Assembly (NCBI GenBank): GCA_022819645.1
Contig: JAJEGU010000041.1
Coordinates: 86,846 to 150,845, forward strand
DNA length: 64,000 bases
From: Pseudomonadales bacterium
GTDB taxonomy: Bacteria > Pseudomonadota > Gammaproteobacteria > Pseudomonadales > Pseudohongiellaceae
Direction of reading: 5' to 3'
Shown here: in pieces, positions 52,672 through 63,480 of the stretch
Position numbering within the stretch: position 1 is the stretch's first letter
Layout of the letters: the number at the start of each line of letters is the position of its first letter
Program-made: the position numbers and the translations under genes
Notes under the pieces: model-generated
The model's database searches: none
Seen by the model: the letters and a program-made list of their open reading frames with translations, nothing else
What the model was told of the DNA's origin: nothing

Positions 52672-53829
52672 CTAGCGCCGCAGCGCCTCGACCACCTGCA
52701 GGCGTCTCGCGCTCAGGGCCGGATTGAGCCCCACCACGATGCCGAGCAATACCGCGATGCCAAGGCCGCCAAAGGTGGTCATCGCGGACATTTCCACCTG
52801 GCCGAGGAAAGCCGCCAGATCCGGCGCGATGGCGCCGAGAACCAGCGTGGCAAGCGCAATGCCCAGGGCGCCGCCGATGCCGCAGAGCAGCACCGATTCG
52901 AGCAGCACGAGCAGGGCCACGCGGCGGTCGGTAAAGCCCAGGGTTTTCAGCACCGCAAGCTCCGGAACGCGCTCCCGCAGGGCCTGGGCCATGGTGTTGC
53001 CCGTGAGCAGCAGAATCGTGAAGAACACGGCGCTGAGGATGCTGTTCATGATCAGGCCGATATCGCCCACCTGGGCGGCGAACTGGCGGTTGGCCTCGGC
53101 TTCGGTGGCGGTGCGGGTGGGATTGATGGAATTCTCGAACTGGGCGTCGATAAGGGCCGACACTTCGGCGGCTTCGTCCGGATCGGATACCCGCACCGAA
53201 AAGTTGCTGATGATGCCCTCGGTTTCCGGGATGCGCGCTTCGTCGAAGTAGTCGTAGTTGAACAGGAAGCCGGCGAACATGTTCTCGTCGTCGCGAATGC
53301 GGTAGGTGCCCACGAGTTCGAATTCCCAGCGGCGGCTGCCGTCCTCGCGCAGCCAGATGTCGCCCTCGATGGGAATCCGGTCGCCGACCTGCCAGCCATA
53401 TTCTTCGGCGAGGTCAGCCGGGGCCACGGCGGCGGTGCGGATGCGCTCGAATTCATCGAGTTGGGCCGGGTCGATGATGTACTCGTCGAACATCTCGAAG
53501 TAGGCCCGTGGCTCCACGGGAAACTTGGGGAAGAAATTGGCCGTGCTCTGGTAGGTGCCGCCGAACCAGGTGCTGTGGGTGACGCCGGCCACTCCCGGCG
53601 TGGCCAGGATTTGCGACATGTGGCTCACGGGCAGGCCGTCGATGATGGAGTACTTTGGCGACACCGTCAGCCGGTCCACGCCGGCGACTTCCACGCCGCT
53701 GTCGAAGGCGTCCGCCACCGAACGCAGCAGACCGAACAGCAGGAAGGCGGCGATAATGGAAAACAGCGTCAGGAAGGTTCGCACCCGGCGGCGGAACAGA
53801 TTGCTCCAGATCAGGGAAAAGCTGTTCAT
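52672..53829 (-). CDS. ABC transporter permease, FtsX/MacB type (first permease)
   Basis: 385 residues. Same layout: N-terminal helix (VRTFLTLFSIIAAFLLFGLL), large periplasmic domain, three C-terminal helices with the coupling loop RERVPELAVLKTLGFTDRRV and end ALSARRLQVVEALRR. The start overlaps the ATPase stop by 4 nt. Confidence 0.88.
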   Translation of the reverse strand: MNSFSLIWSNLFRRRVRTFLTLFSIIAAFLLFGLLRSVADAFDSGVEVAGVDRLTVSPKYSIIDGLPVSHMSQILATPGVAGVTHSTWFGGTYQSTANFFPKFPVEPRAYFEMFDEYIIDPAQLDEFERIRTAAVAPADLAEEYGWQVGDRIPIEGDIWLREDGSRRWEFELVGTYRIRDDENMFAGFLFNYDYFDEARIPETEGIISNFSVRVSDPDEAAEVSALIDAQFENSINPTRTATEAEANRQFAAQVGDIGLIMNSILSAVFFTILLLTGNTMAQALRERVPELAVLKTLGFTDRRVALLVLLESVLLCGIGGALGIALATLVLGAIAPDLAAFLGQVEMSAMTTFGGLGIAVLLGIVVGLNPALSARRLQVVEALRR

Positions 53830-54506
53830 GCCGCCTCCCGCACAAGGCTGCCCTTGTCGAGATAGAGCGTGCGCCGGGCGTGAGTCGCCGCCTTGGGGTC
53901 GTGGGTCACCATGATGATGGTCTTGCCATGTTCGCGGTTGAGTAATTCGAGCAGGTCGAGAATTTCGTCGGCGGTTTCCCGGTCGAGGTCGCCGGTGGGT
54001 TCATCGCAGACGAGGATGCGCGGGTCGGCGACGATGGCCCGGGCGATGGCCACCCGCTGTTGCTGGCCGCCGGACAACTCGCCGGGTTTGTGTCCCGCCC
54101 GGTCCCCAAGGCCGACAATGGCCAGCGCCACATCGGCATTGCGCCTGCGCTGGCGGCCGCCTAGCCTGGTGAGCAGCAGCGGCAGTTCCACATTGCGCCG
54201 GGCGCTGAGAATCGGCAACAGGTTGTAGAACTGGAAGATGAAGCCGATATTGCGCGAGCGCCACTGGGCGAGCTTGCGGCTGGACAACCCCACAAGTTGC
54301 CGCCCCGCCACTTCGACGCTGCCGGCAGTGGGCTGGTCAAGCCCGCCGATGAGATTGAGCAGGGTCGTCTTGCCGCTGCCGGATGGCCCCATCAGGGCGA
54401 GAAAATCGCCTTCTTCGATTTCCAGATCAAGGTCGTTGAGGACTTCGACCTTCTGCCGGCCTTTGGTGAAATGCCGGGAAACCTGATTCAATTGGATGAT
54501 GCTCAC
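53826..54506 (-). CDS. ABC transporter ATPase, LolD/MacB type
   Basis: The start is probably GTG 54506 ([16 protein letters not shown]), 20 nt after the HlyD stop; the track start 54539 would overlap it. 226 residues. Walker [11 protein letters not shown], signature [15 protein letters not shown], Walker [13 protein letters not shown] and the switch His in IMVTHDP. It drives the two FtsX-type permeases and, with the HlyD-like adaptor, probably a tripartite efflux or envelope export pump. Confidence 0.9.
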   Translation of the reverse strand: MSIIQLNQVSRHFTKGRQKVEVLNDLDLEIEEGDFLALMGPSGSGKTTLLNLIGGLDQPTAGSVEVAGRQLVGLSSRKLAQWRSRNIGFIFQFYNLLPILSARRNVELPLLLTRLGGRQRRRNADVALAIVGLGDRAGHKPGELSGGQQQRVAIARAIVADPRILVCDEPTGDLDRETADEILDLLELLNREHGKTIIMVTHDPKAATHARRTLYLDKGSLVREAA

Positions 54507-54525
54507 TTGGTGTTCGCCTCTGCTC

Positions 54526-55791
54526 TCAATAAGCCGCAAGCTCCACGGATAGCCCGTCCCGCAATTGTTCGCGCAGAGCCGGCTCCAGTGCGCTCACCAC
54601 CCGTTCGCCTTCGTCGAGGCCCGCGAGCACCAGGGTACTGGCGCCATTTGCGGGACCGAGCTCCACGACTCGGCGGCTGATGCGGCCATCGGTGACGACC
54701 CAGACGTGGGCCCGGCCGTCCTGGCGGACAATGGCCGAACCCGGAACGAGTACGCCCGCGATGGGTTCTTCGCTGGCGGGCGCCATGATGGCGGCGGCGC
54801 CGGAGTCTTCCATGAAGGCGACTTTCACCCCCATTTCGGGCATGACCCGTTCGTCGCGGTTGCTGAAGCCGATTCGCACCCGCACCGTGGCCTGGTTGCG
54901 GTTGGCGGCGGGAATAATCGCGATGACCTCGGCCTGGTAGGGATCATCGGGCCAGGCATTCAGCGTGATGGTCGCTTCCTGTCCGGCACGGACGCGGTTG
55001 ATATAGGCCTCGTTGACGTCGACTTCGACTTCCAGGGACTCCATGTCGACGATGGTGCAAATGCCGGTGGCGGTGAAGCCGCCGCCCGCGGCGACGGGAG
55101 AGATCATCTCGCCGGGCTGTGCCGCCTTGGCGATGACCACACCGGAAAAGGGCGCGCGGATTTGCATGTCCGCAAGCAGTTGCCGCTGGATCTGCAAGGC
55201 CCGCTCGGCGACTTCGATATCGCGTTCGGTTTTTTCCAGCCGCGCCCGCAGGGCCGCAAGGCTCAGCTCGTCCCGGTCGAGATCCGCCTGACTCGCGAGC
55301 CGGTTGGCGGCCAGGTCCCGGGTGCGGCCGACATTCAGCTCCGCCTGGCGAATCTGCACCTCAAGCTCCTCCACCGAGGCCCGGGCCGAAGCCACCTGGG
55401 CTTCCTCCATTTCAAGCTGGGCGCGGTTGACGCTGTCATCGAGCCGGGCAAGCACCTGACCTTCCTCGACCCGCATGCCTTCTTCCACCAGCACTTCCAT
55501 CACCTTGCCGGTCACCTTGGAACTCACCGTCGCCATGCGCCGGGCGATGACATAGCCGGTGGCGTCGAGCACACTTTCGGAATTCTCCGCAAGCCGCTGC
55601 CGGGGCGCCACGGCAATGCTGGTATCCACCGCAAGCGCCTGGGCCTGCTGCACGGGCCGGAAATTCCAGAACACAAAGCCCGCGCCGGCAATGAAGGCGA
55701 TCAGCACGAACCAGCGCAGGGGCCGGAACCCCCCATCCGCCGAGTCATCCCGGTCAATCTTCAACTCATTGAGCAGCGATTGCTTGTCCAC
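54526..55791 (-). CDS. HlyD/AcrA-family periplasmic adaptor
   Basis: The track start is at 55944, but the first residues look unlike a real protein; GTG 55791 (VDKQSLLNELKIDRDDS) is preferred, giving 421 residues. One membrane anchor (FVLIAFIAGAGFVFWNF), a lipoyl half (SKVTGKVMEVLVEEGMRVEE), a long coiled-coil hairpin (about 120-220), a second lipoyl half (IRAPFSGVVIAKAAQPGEMI) and a beta-barrel domain. It links the ABC pump to an outer-membrane channel such as TolC, not found here. Confidence 0.88.
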   Translation of the reverse strand: MDKQSLLNELKIDRDDSADGGFRPLRWFVLIAFIAGAGFVFWNFRPVQQAQALAVDTSIAVAPRQRLAENSESVLDATGYVIARRMATVSSKVTGKVMEVLVEEGMRVEEGQVLARLDDSVNRAQLEMEEAQVASARASVEELEVQIRQAELNVGRTRDLAANRLASQADLDRDELSLAALRARLEKTERDIEVAERALQIQRQLLADMQIRAPFSGVVIAKAAQPGEMISPVAAGGGFTATGICTIVDMESLEVEVDVNEAYINRVRAGQEATITLNAWPDDPYQAEVIAIIPAANRNQATVRVRIGFSNRDERVMPEMGVKVAFMEDSGAAAIMAPASEEPIAGVLVPGSAIVRQDGRAHVWVVTDGRISRRVVELGPANGASTLVLAGLDEGERVVSALEPALREQLRDGLSVELAAY

Positions 55792-55931
55792 TTCAGGGCC
55801 ATCATTCGAAAACCCGTTCAGTGTACTACAGGTCCCCCGAATTATCGCCGGGCAGGTTCGCAAACAAATTTCCCGTTTTCCTGTCACAGGAGTATGATCG
55901 AAGCATTCATTGAATCGAGTGGAGGTGTGAC

Positions 55932-56546
55932 ATGACTCAGGCAAGATGGTTTGTTTCGGCGGTGCTTGCCGCCGGCATCACGGCTGGCCTGTTCTACTTC
56001 ATGCAGTATCTGATCGAGACCGGCGACCGGTTTGCCGATCCGGTACGGGTTGTGCGGGTGGTCGATTCGACCATGCCGGAGTTCGAGCCCGAATTGATAA
56101 AGGATGTCGATAAACCGGTGCCGATCGAGCAAGTCGAGGAAGAGGAGGAAGATCGTCCCGAGCGACGGCCAACGCTCGACCCGACTCCGTCGGTCGGCAT
56201 CGTCGGCACCGGCGTGGAGGCTGATAGCATCGTTGACCTTGTGCCGACCCATGTCGATACGGGCAATACCGATCTCGTCCCGCTCGTGGCTATCCAGCCC
56301 CAGTATCCCACCCGGGCCGCCCAACGCGGCCTGGAAGGCTGGTGCCTCGTCAGCTTCACGGTGGATGGCCAGGGCAACGTGATCGAAGACAGCATCACTG
56401 TGCTCGACTCCGAACCGCCCGACATATTCGACCGTGCATCTACACGCGCAGCGGCGAGATTCAAGTTCCAGCCCAGGGTGGAAGACGGCGAAGGCATCGA
56501 AGTAGCAGGAGTCCAGTACCTGTTCCGCTACGACCTGAATGACTGA
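55932..56546 (+). CDS. TonB-like energy-transducing protein
   Basis: 204 residues. One N-terminal membrane helix (WFVSAVLAAGITAGLFYFMQ), a Pro/Glu-rich spacer (KPVPIEQVEEEEEDRPERRP) and the TonB C-terminal domain (PQYPTRAAQRGLEGWCLVSF, VAGVQYLFRYDLND). This is the canonical TonB layout and, unlike the 1841-2593 protein, could couple to ExbBD. It is divergent from the HlyD-type operon. No exbB/exbD is adjacent. Confidence 0.85.
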   Translation: MTQARWFVSAVLAAGITAGLFYFMQYLIETGDRFADPVRVVRVVDSTMPEFEPELIKDVDKPVPIEQVEEEEEDRPERRPTLDPTPSVGIVGTGVEADSIVDLVPTHVDTGNTDLVPLVAIQPQYPTRAAQRGLEGWCLVSFTVDGQGNVIEDSITVLDSEPPDIFDRASTRAAARFKFQPRVEDGEGIEVAGVQYLFRYDLND

Positions 56547-56875
56547 TGGTCGCTGCAGTTCCCGGCGGCGAGAGGACTGTCTGCCGTATCGCGCGCCAAA
56601 GCCATGGCAGTCATGCAACCCGGCTCTCCCATCATTCTGTTTGCGACAGGGAGAGTCAGGGCAACATTTCTCTCTGTAGCCTTCGCCTGCACGGCCACAT
56701 TTATGCTTGCATTTCAGGCATTAAGCGCCGATGGCGCAATAATCCTGACTCTGGGTTTCCAGGAAGCTGTGCGAACTGTTGAAAAAACATATTGTATTTT
56801 ATAAATTATGGAACATATGTACAGATAAAGGGTTCATGACCAGGAAACAATCCTTGGTCCTGAAAGGGATCCCCC
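56547..56875. other. Gene-free interval with a likely promoter for the large secreted protein
   Basis: About 330 nt. AT-rich patch TTGAAA (56779-56784) and TATAAA (56800-56805), 15-16 bp apart, may be a promoter for the downstream gene. A hairpin GACCAGGA/TCCTTGGTC lies near 56838-56860. The ORF at 56604-56804 (hydrophobic, no start context) is not supported. Confidence 0.4.
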
Positions 56876-58423
56876 ATGCAAAACACCCTTCTTGCGCCCG
56901 TTCCATCTTTCTCTCGGGCATCGATCCGCCGTGCTTCCGCCCTGGCGATTTTGTCGCTACTACTGTTGCTGCCGTCCCTGGCCGCCCAAGCCCAGGACGA
57001 GTCGGGAGGGCAGAACAACCCGGCTGGTCAGCAACAAGACCCGGACGACGGCGGGTCGAACGATCCCGCGGAAGGAGAGGAGGAGTTCGAGCCCGTATTC
57101 CTCGCCACATCGGTCACGCCTGCCCGGGTTCCGATCGCTTCCGGGACGGCAACCCTGACCTGGAGCGCGACCGGCGCGAGATATTGCACGGTAGACGGAG
57201 TTGCCCGGGCCACTTCCGGTAGCATTACCGTTGGTCCGTGGACTACCACTGGCGCGAAAAGCATACTGATCGAGTGCTACAACAACGGCAAGGCCGGCTA
57301 CGCGGCGAGCGCCGAAAGCGTCACGGTTTATGCTGTGTCCAAGCCGGTGATCACCACCACGCTTTCAAAATCTCTTCTGGAAGCGGGCGTGGACAAGTTC
57401 ACCGTCAGCTATTCGGCCACCAACGCAACATCCTGCATGCTGGCGGGCACGAAGTATCCGACCAGCGGCTCGGCGACACTCGGGCCGTATCCCGTGGGCA
57501 AACACTCGCTGACCTTCTCGTGCTCCGGTGACGGTGGCTCTACATCGCACACGATCAACTGGGAGGCGATCAAACGGGTTACGGTCAGCGCCAGCGCTTC
57601 CCCGGCGACAGTGAAAGCCAATGGTTCCAGCCGGGTGCGGGTCTCCTGGACCGGCGCCGACGCCGACTCCTGCGCGCTGGACGGCGCAACCGCCACCAAA
57701 TCGGGTTCCAAGAACTTCGGCCCCTATTCCTACAGCGAAGCGGGCAGCAAATCCGCCACGGTTTCCTGCACCAATCGCCTCGGCTCCAAATCTTCCACCG
57801 CGACATGGGCCGTGGACGCGCTCGCACCGACGGTTTCCGCCACGCTGTCGAAGAACACGGTGATCGCGGATACCGACCGGGTGAATCTTTCGTGGACCAG
57901 CAGCAACACAGATTCCTGCACCTACGGCGGCAGCAGACGGGCCACCAGCGGCACGATCGGAAATCTCGGCCCTTTCACGGCGGGCGCGCACAGTTTCACG
58001 GTAAGCTGCACGGGAACGGGCGGCACAAGGAGCGACACCGCCACGCTCACGGCGACGAAGCCCGACCCCGACACCGACGGCGACGGCATTCCGGATTCCC
58101 GGGATACGGACGACGACAATGACGGCATGCCGGACACCTGGGAAGTGGCGAACAAGCTCGACCCGCTCAAGGACGACTCCGGCGGCGACCCGGACGGGGA
58201 CGGCGACACCAACCTGACCGAATACAATAACGGCACCAATCCCAAAATCCACGAAACGCCGCAATTGCTGACAGCATCGCTGTCGAAACCCGCATCTACG
58301 AAAACGAAAGCGCGACCTTCACCTGGAGTTCGAAATACGCGACGGCCTGCCGCCCGGAGTGGAAAAGCAGCACCGCCCGCGATTTTTCGAACAACAGCGA
58401 CTGGGCGCCGGGCGGCAAGGTGA
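56876..58423 (+). CDS. Large secreted Ig-like/TSP3 protein, N-terminal part (split by frameshift)
   Basis: 515-codon ORF, real coding up to about 58270. Signal peptide ([20 protein letters not shown]), a low-complexity spacer, then four Ig-like repeats of about 75 residues, each with a Cys pair (for example [14 protein letters not shown] ... HSFTVSCTG). Next is a calcium-binding thrombospondin type-3-like block ([39 protein letters not shown]). After HETPQLLTA the frame becomes nonsense-like ([14 protein letters not shown]) while a continuing homologous sequence is found in the next frame. GGGATCCCCC precedes ATG 56876. It is the front of one gene with 58420-61407. Confidence 0.75.
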   Translation: MQNTLLAPVPSFSRASIRRASALAILSLLLLLPSLAAQAQDESGGQNNPAGQQQDPDDGGSNDPAEGEEEFEPVFLATSVTPARVPIASGTATLTWSATGARYCTVDGVARATSGSITVGPWTTTGAKSILIECYNNGKAGYAASAESVTVYAVSKPVITTTLSKSLLEAGVDKFTVSYSATNATSCMLAGTKYPTSGSATLGPYPVGKHSLTFSCSGDGGSTSHTINWEAIKRVTVSASASPATVKANGSSRVRVSWTGADADSCALDGATATKSGSKNFGPYSYSEAGSKSATVSCTNRLGSKSSTATWAVDALAPTVSATLSKNTVIADTDRVNLSWTSSNTDSCTYGGSRRATSGTIGNLGPFTAGAHSFTVSCTGTGGTRSDTATLTATKPDPDTDGDGIPDSRDTDDDNDGMPDTWEVANKLDPLKDDSGGDPDGDGDTNLTEYNNGTNPKIHETPQLLTASLSKPASTKTKARPSPGVRNTRRPAARSGKAAPPAIFRTTATGRRAAR

Positions 58424-61407
58424 CTTTCAAGGGAGCGGATTTCGATCCCGGAACGCACACCTATGAGTTCTATTGCAGCGGCGGTGGAAAGGATTCGGCC
58501 CGGAAAACAATCATGCTGACGGTGGTGGCATGGGTGGATACCGACGATGACGGCATCCCCAACGACCAGGACACCGACGACGACGGCGACGGCATGCCGG
58601 ACACCTGGGAAGTGGCGAACAAGCTTGACCCGCTGAAGGACGACTCCGGCGGCGACCCGGACGGGGACGATGACAGCAACCTGACCGAATACCGCAACGG
58701 AACCGATCCCCAAAAACACGAGGTCGCGCAGTTGCTGAACTTTCGCCTCGCGCGGGCGAACATCCACTCCGACGAAGCCGCCGAATTCAACTGGAATTCG
58801 CGTTACGCCGAATATTGCCGTTTCTCGGGCGATTCCATGAACCTTGCGACCAGCGGCCCATTGACAAGCAGCAAAGGCGATTTCGCCGCCGGAACCTGGA
58901 ATATCGCCATGTATTGCGCCGGCCCCGGCGGACGATCGCCCGAACAGACGGTAACCCTGACCGTCACCGACCGGCCCGGGGACCCCGACCCTCCCGTTGC
59001 GGCGGATCCCGGAGGATTCACCGCGGACTACCATCTTTACCGGGTAAGATTCGTCAACGAAACCGACGGGGAAGCCACGCTCGCCCCGCAGCATCTTATG
59101 GTGCAGAATACCAACTCGAAGTCGAACGCGGAGATTCGGGATTTCGCCATGAAGGAATCGCTCACATCCACCGACTTTGGATTGTATTCCGCAAAGGCGC
59201 CCTGGCTGACCCCGAACGACCGCGTCACCAAGCTGCCCATCAGTCCGGTTCTCGGCGACTTCAACCATGACGGTTACACCGACCTGGCGATCATAAATCT
59301 TTCGCGGGTGCAGTTCTCCGGCGTGGACCGCATTGTGTACGCCCAGCCGGACGGCGAGAATTACGTGCCTTCCCACGCGACCGGTTTTGACGCGAACACA
59401 ACCGATTTCTTCCGCAAACTCGCGGACTGGACAGGTGGGCTCGCGGACGTCGACGATGATTTCGACTTTGATTTCCGTTTGCACGAGGACGGGGACGAAG
59501 ACGCGCTCAGGGGCGGTGAGGGCGAAATCGAAAAGCCGCGCATCTCCATCGAACTCGACAAGGCCAAACTGCAATCACTGAGCGGGGATCAATCCTTCAC
59601 GGACCCGAGCAAGCCGCCCCCGAATTCGGCCTTGCCCGCGGAGTGCGGGACACATCTGCGTTTCTGCTCGCTGAAGTATGTACCGAAGGGCACGAAAGCA
59701 CTGGAGTTGCGATTCGGCCGGGAGGAATTTCCGGGCACTGTGTATGAGCCTTCGGACGCAATTTCCGGCCTGAACGAGGAAGATGTCGTGATTGCAATCT
59801 GGAAGTTTGCAACCAGCGAGGTCTCCGCTGCCTCGGGAAACTGGGTCGTAATCGTGGTCGACCTGGTCGTGCAATGGTTGCTGGGCAGCGGCTCAAGCGC
59901 CTCCCCTCCCTCGCTGGGGGCGCAGGACGCGGCGCTGCTGTGGGAGACAATACTGCGGCGGGTCGGCAATTCGGGAACGATCGAGTCCGGCTCTCCGGAG
60001 GCGGTGAAGCTGGAAAGGTTGCTGGAGGCGTATCTTGGCGTGGAGGTTCTCGAAGGCGCGCTGTCGGACGCGACCCTGGAGAGTTTGCCGGAATTGATCG
60101 AGAATCCCGCCGAGGCCCGGGAAGGGTCGTTGGGGGACATCCTGACCGTGATCGAACATGTGCGGGGGCGTCTGGCGCCGCCACGAAAACCGACCTCGCC
60201 GGTTCCTCCCGGAACGGTTGTTTGCGAAGGAGACCATTGCATCCCGATCGGTTGCGACGATGAAGGCAACTGTCTCAACAAGGCCTGCGAGGCAACGCCG
60301 GACAATCTGGCCGCCCAGCGCTCGCAAGATACCGAGACGGATGAGGAAGTAAAGACCTGCCTCACCGAAACCGACATCGTCGAAATCTGCCAAAGCGGCA
60401 GGGCCAACCCGGAGATGCGGAAAGACCCCCGCTACAAGAAGTTCTGCGACGGAGACGGGAAGCCAATCGGCATCCCGATTTGTTCGATTGAAATTACCTC
60501 GATCACGTCCGCGGACAATTTTGTGATTCGATCAAGCGGCTCCACCCAGACTCTATTTGGTGGCCCGGTGATGCCAAGAATCCGCGCCGAGGCAACGACT
60601 GTTCCGGCGAATGCGACTGTTTCCTGGAAGGCATCAATTACATACGAGATTGAGGAACCAACGTATTGCTCTGGCGCGACTTATCCGATCGTTTCGCCGG
60701 AAGTGGAAGACGACGGCAAGATTCTGGAACTAGGCGCCACCGCGTTCGGTGGAATCTTCGGCGGCAACTTGACCGTGATGGCCTCCTGCTCGGCGACAGG
60801 CATGTTTGCCAGCCGGGTCGAAGTGGAGCACGAGATCACCGCTCAGGAACCCACGCCGGCACAGAAGAACAGGGCGTTCGCCGATTTCTATCCGGGCGCT
60901 CCGTTCATCAAGGGGCTCGAAACCGGCAGGCCGAGCAGCGGGGAGCAGGCCATTTCTGATTTGAAGCGGCTTTCGTGCGCGGAAAGCGATATCACCCAAT
61001 TCGAGTCTGGGCTTCCATTCCTCGGTCCCTCCTCGGATGTTGGCTTGATGCAGATTTGCTCAGAACAAACCATCGGCAGTTTCTGGAATTACAGGGCTAA
61101 CGTGGATAAGGGAGCGAACATCCTCAAGGGGAAGGTGGTTCCGGCGCGGGATTGGCTGAACACCTTTGTGGCTAATCCCAACTTGTCGGCGGAAATTACC
61201 GAAGACGCGCTACGCAAGGAAGCATTGTTCCGATATAAATGGGGCAACAGGAAGATGAGAGCATTTTCCTATTTGGAATGGAATGACATGGACAAAGAAT
61301 GGGTCGCCATTCCCGGCAAAGATAATGAGTATAGGGGCGTGTACATGGATGGTTCCAACGGGATCTTGAACAAGTATGTCGACGGGGTGTGTGGAAGCAA
61401 TGTTTAG
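58420..61407 (+). CDS. Large secreted Ig-like/TSP3 protein, C-terminal part with lysozyme-like (SLT) domain
   Basis: Track ORF of 995 residues; its coding really begins before 58420, because upstream in this frame (from about 58279) [16 protein letters not shown] continues the Ig-like repeat. It has a fifth and sixth Ig-like unit, a second TSP3-like block ([19 protein letters not shown]), an FG-GAP/VCBS-like stretch ([17 protein letters not shown]), a Cys-rich middle, and an SLT-type transglycosylase domain near the C-terminus. There CAESDITQF carries the catalytic Glu pattern, SSDVGLMQI is the substrate motif, and [13 protein letters not shown] the usual third motif (about residues 850-900). 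It should act on peptidoglycan. It overlaps the next gene by 8 nt. Confidence 0.75.
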   Translation: MTFKGADFDPGTHTYEFYCSGGGKDSARKTIMLTVVAWVDTDDDGIPNDQDTDDDGDGMPDTWEVANKLDPLKDDSGGDPDGDDDSNLTEYRNGTDPQKHEVAQLLNFRLARANIHSDEAAEFNWNSRYAEYCRFSGDSMNLATSGPLTSSKGDFAAGTWNIAMYCAGPGGRSPEQTVTLTVTDRPGDPDPPVAADPGGFTADYHLYRVRFVNETDGEATLAPQHLMVQNTNSKSNAEIRDFAMKESLTSTDFGLYSAKAPWLTPNDRVTKLPISPVLGDFNHDGYTDLAIINLSRVQFSGVDRIVYAQPDGENYVPSHATGFDANTTDFFRKLADWTGGLADVDDDFDFDFRLHEDGDEDALRGGEGEIEKPRISIELDKAKLQSLSGDQSFTDPSKPPPNSALPAECGTHLRFCSLKYVPKGTKALELRFGREEFPGTVYEPSDAISGLNEEDVVIAIWKFATSEVSAASGNWVVIVVDLVVQWLLGSGSSASPPSLGAQDAALLWETILRRVGNSGTIESGSPEAVKLERLLEAYLGVEVLEGALSDATLESLPELIENPAEAREGSLGDILTVIEHVRGRLAPPRKPTSPVPPGTVVCEGDHCIPIGCDDEGNCLNKACEATPDNLAAQRSQDTETDEEVKTCLTETDIVEICQSGRANPEMRKDPRYKKFCDGDGKPIGIPICSIEITSITSADNFVIRSSGSTQTLFGGPVMPRIRAEATTVPANATVSWKASITYEIEEPTYCSGATYPIVSPEVEDDGKILELGATAFGGIFGGNLTVMASCSATGMFASRVEVEHEITAQEPTPAQKNRAFADFYPGAPFIKGLETGRPSSGEQAISDLKRLSCAESDITQFESGLPFLGPSSDVGLMQICSEQTIGSFWNYRANVDKGANILKGKVVPARDWLNTFVANPNLSAEITEDALRKEALFRYKWGNRKMRAFSYLEWNDMDKEWVAIPGKDNEYRGVYMDGSNGILNKYVDGVCGSNV

Positions 61408-62524
61408 GCGCGCAATTTGTTTTTTTCTGGCCGGATGCTGTCTACATTCGAGTGTACAGGCAGCCTGCGGCAACATCGTGGTGATGTCGTCGGACGCGCA
61501 GTACATGGTGCTGGAGCCCAATACGCTCCGTACTTTGGAAGTCGGAAGTTTATGGTGGCTGGGCATTTATCAAAGTTACGGCGAGGAACAGGGATCGAGC
61601 CAATCATTCGCTATTATTCTAACCGACGAATTCATGGACCTGGAAAGCGGTCGATACGTGATGACGGGAGGACGATACACATCCGTTGAACCTCCGGCTG
61701 GGTTCATCCCGTTGGAAGAGTTGGGCAAGAATCTTCACACGCAGAAGGACATACCCTATGTTCAGTTCGAGCAAAACGAAGCCGCGACACGGTTTGGGCC
61801 AGGCGAAACCATTGTTTCGGAGCGTTTCTTCCCTGGTGTCGCTATCTGGGAGATTATCGAAGACGGCCATAGCATTCTCCAGTTGGTGGATCGCGGGTTG
61901 CAAGTGATTCAAACATGGGAAGACCCGAATCTGAGAGTGACTTTAAGATCGGGATTCTGTCCGGATGGAAACTTGCTGTATTTCCGGGGTGGGGATCTAG
62001 ACGCGTGGCGTCCAGTCAGGATTCTGTTGCAGGGCAGCCAGATTTCCGCTTTGCCATTGCGCGTCTGGGAACAGGAAAAATATACGATGTACGGGATAGA
62101 CCCGGATTCTTGTACTGCGGTGGCAACCAAGCGCGTTGAAAATGACGAGTTGGCAATGGACGATGTCTATTTCGATTATCGCGACGAAAGCATAATTTCC
62201 ACGGGGAGAAGATACCGATACGGGGACAGCTTTTTCTTCAACTATGGCGCAAATGTTCTGATGAGATACCAAGAGCCCACTGTAAATTACAGAAATATCC
62301 AAACAGACCGGTTCCAGACTTTCGACACGGAAAGCCTGTCCACGGTCAAAGATGTTTTACTGGATGCGGAAGGGGCGTATTTATCCGATGAATTGATATG
62401 CGAACCGGAAACGCCCCGGGCCGTGCTGATGGGGCAAGGCAAAATCGGTTTGGTCGACCCGAACGATCTTGGCTCTATCATGTGGAAAACGCTGCCATGG
62501 GAATTTTTCACGGTGTTCGAATGA
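61400..62524 (+). CDS. Secreted protein of unknown function, paralogue 1
   Basis: ATG 61400 ([20 protein letters not shown], signal peptide ending VQA) has GGAAG 3-7 nt upstream and overlaps the upstream gene; 374 residues. The mature start CGNIVVMSSDAQYMVLEP and the end ELICEPETPRAVLMGQGKIG, LVDPNDLGSI parallel paralogue 2. Repeated short beta-strand patterns suggest a propeller-like fold (inference). Slightly less GC-rich than the core genes. I do not recognise a family. Position suggests a partner or protective protein for the SLT-domain protein. Confidence 0.6.
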   Translation: MFRRAICFFLAGCCLHSSVQAACGNIVVMSSDAQYMVLEPNTLRTLEVGSLWWLGIYQSYGEEQGSSQSFAIILTDEFMDLESGRYVMTGGRYTSVEPPAGFIPLEELGKNLHTQKDIPYVQFEQNEAATRFGPGETIVSERFFPGVAIWEIIEDGHSILQLVDRGLQVIQTWEDPNLRVTLRSGFCPDGNLLYFRGGDLDAWRPVRILLQGSQISALPLRVWEQEKYTMYGIDPDSCTAVATKRVENDELAMDDVYFDYRDESIISTGRRYRYGDSFFFNYGANVLMRYQEPTVNYRNIQTDRFQTFDTESLSTVKDVLLDAEGAYLSDELICEPETPRAVLMGQGKIGLVDPNDLGSIMWKTLPWEFFTVFE

Positions 62525-63480
62525 ACCATATCCATGTTTCGGGTCGGGACATCACAGATTTCCGCAGCGGTACATTAGGGCATTGTGAGCAGCCGGTTCG
62601 CGGAAAGGCCGCATCCACGGTCCACCCCAAGTTCGTGTCCACGCTCGCGCTTGCAGCCGCCGTGCTGTTTGTGGGTTGGGTCGAAGCCGCATGCCAGTCT
62701 TTCGTGGTGGTTGGCTCCGACGCCTCCTACCTGGTCATCCAGCCCGAAGACTGGACGGTGTTCGAGGTCGGCAACTACTGGGGTGTGGGCATCTGGCGGG
62801 TGGACGATATAGTGCCCGGTTCCTCCCACGAAAAACCCGCGTTCAAGACTGGACGATTCGAGGATATCTTCACGCGGGAGCCTGTGGTATCACAGCCCGT
62901 ACCCGCTGACGGTCGGCCAAACGCCGTCGTTGTGCTAAAACAGTCGCCGGCGCCGCGCGATTCGGGCTGGCCACCCCATCATTACCAACTGGAAGAATCC
63001 GAAGGCGAAAATTCTCCGCTGTGGGTTCATTGGCTGGGGGAAAATACGCTGATGCGTGAGTCCGAAATCGACGATGCCACCGCAATTTATCATGTGTCGG
63101 CGGAGCTTGAAGTCCTCAACGTATGGGACATCGCCACCGAAACGATCGAATCCGAATTCGCCTCCCCCAATCCAGCCCGGAACATCCTCTTCGCCGGAGG
63201 CTCCCGCTGGCTGCAGCAACTCGCCCGGGACCCCACCGCGGAGGAGCCCGAACCCTCGACCCGATTCCGCCTGATCGACACCACCACCGGCGAAGTGCTG
63301 CGCGAAGCCGAACTCGATGCGCCCGGCGGCGCGCTGATCGAGGAAATGCAGTGCGACCCCGACACGCCCCGGGCCGTCATCGCCGGCCCGCGCCGCATCT
63401 GGCTGCTCGACCCCCAAACCCTGACCGTCATCGCCGAGAACGAAGTCCCCTTCGAACGAAACTACTTCGTATTCGAGTAA
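62521..63480 (+). CDS. Secreted protein of unknown function, paralogue 2
   Basis: ATG 62521 overlaps the previous stop (ATGA), giving 319 residues. The hydrophobic export segment (VSTLALAAAVLFVGWVEA) begins about 40 residues in, so a later start is possible. Mature part: ACQSFVVVGSDASYLVIQPE at the start and QCDPDTPRAVIAGPRRIWLL at the end, equivalent to blocks of paralogue 1; the middle is less similar. Probably a tandem duplicate that diverged. Confidence 0.6.
   Translation: MNHIHVSGRDITDFRSGTLGHCEQPVRGKAASTVHPKFVSTLALAAAVLFVGWVEAACQSFVVVGSDASYLVIQPEDWTVFEVGNYWGVGIWRVDDIVPGSSHEKPAFKTGRFEDIFTREPVVSQPVPADGRPNAVVVLKQSPAPRDSGWPPHHYQLEESEGENSPLWVHWLGENTLMRESEIDDATAIYHVSAELEVLNVWDIATETIESEFASPNPARNILFAGGSRWLQQLARDPTAEEPEPSTRFRLIDTTTGEVLREAELDAPGGALIEEMQCDPDTPRAVIAGPRRIWLLDPQTLTVIAENEVPFERNYFVFE

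Noticed and set aside
56604-56804. 66-residue hydrophobic ORF before the large secreted protein
   Set aside because: Overlaps the region with the likely promoter, no good start context, and no recognisable motif.
58250-58430. Programmed -1/+1 ribosomal frameshift in the Ig/TSP3 gene
   Set aside because: No slippery heptamer of the usual kind and no long stimulatory pseudoknot was seen; the short GACAGC/GCTGTC palindrome better fits a deletion hotspot or sequencing error.
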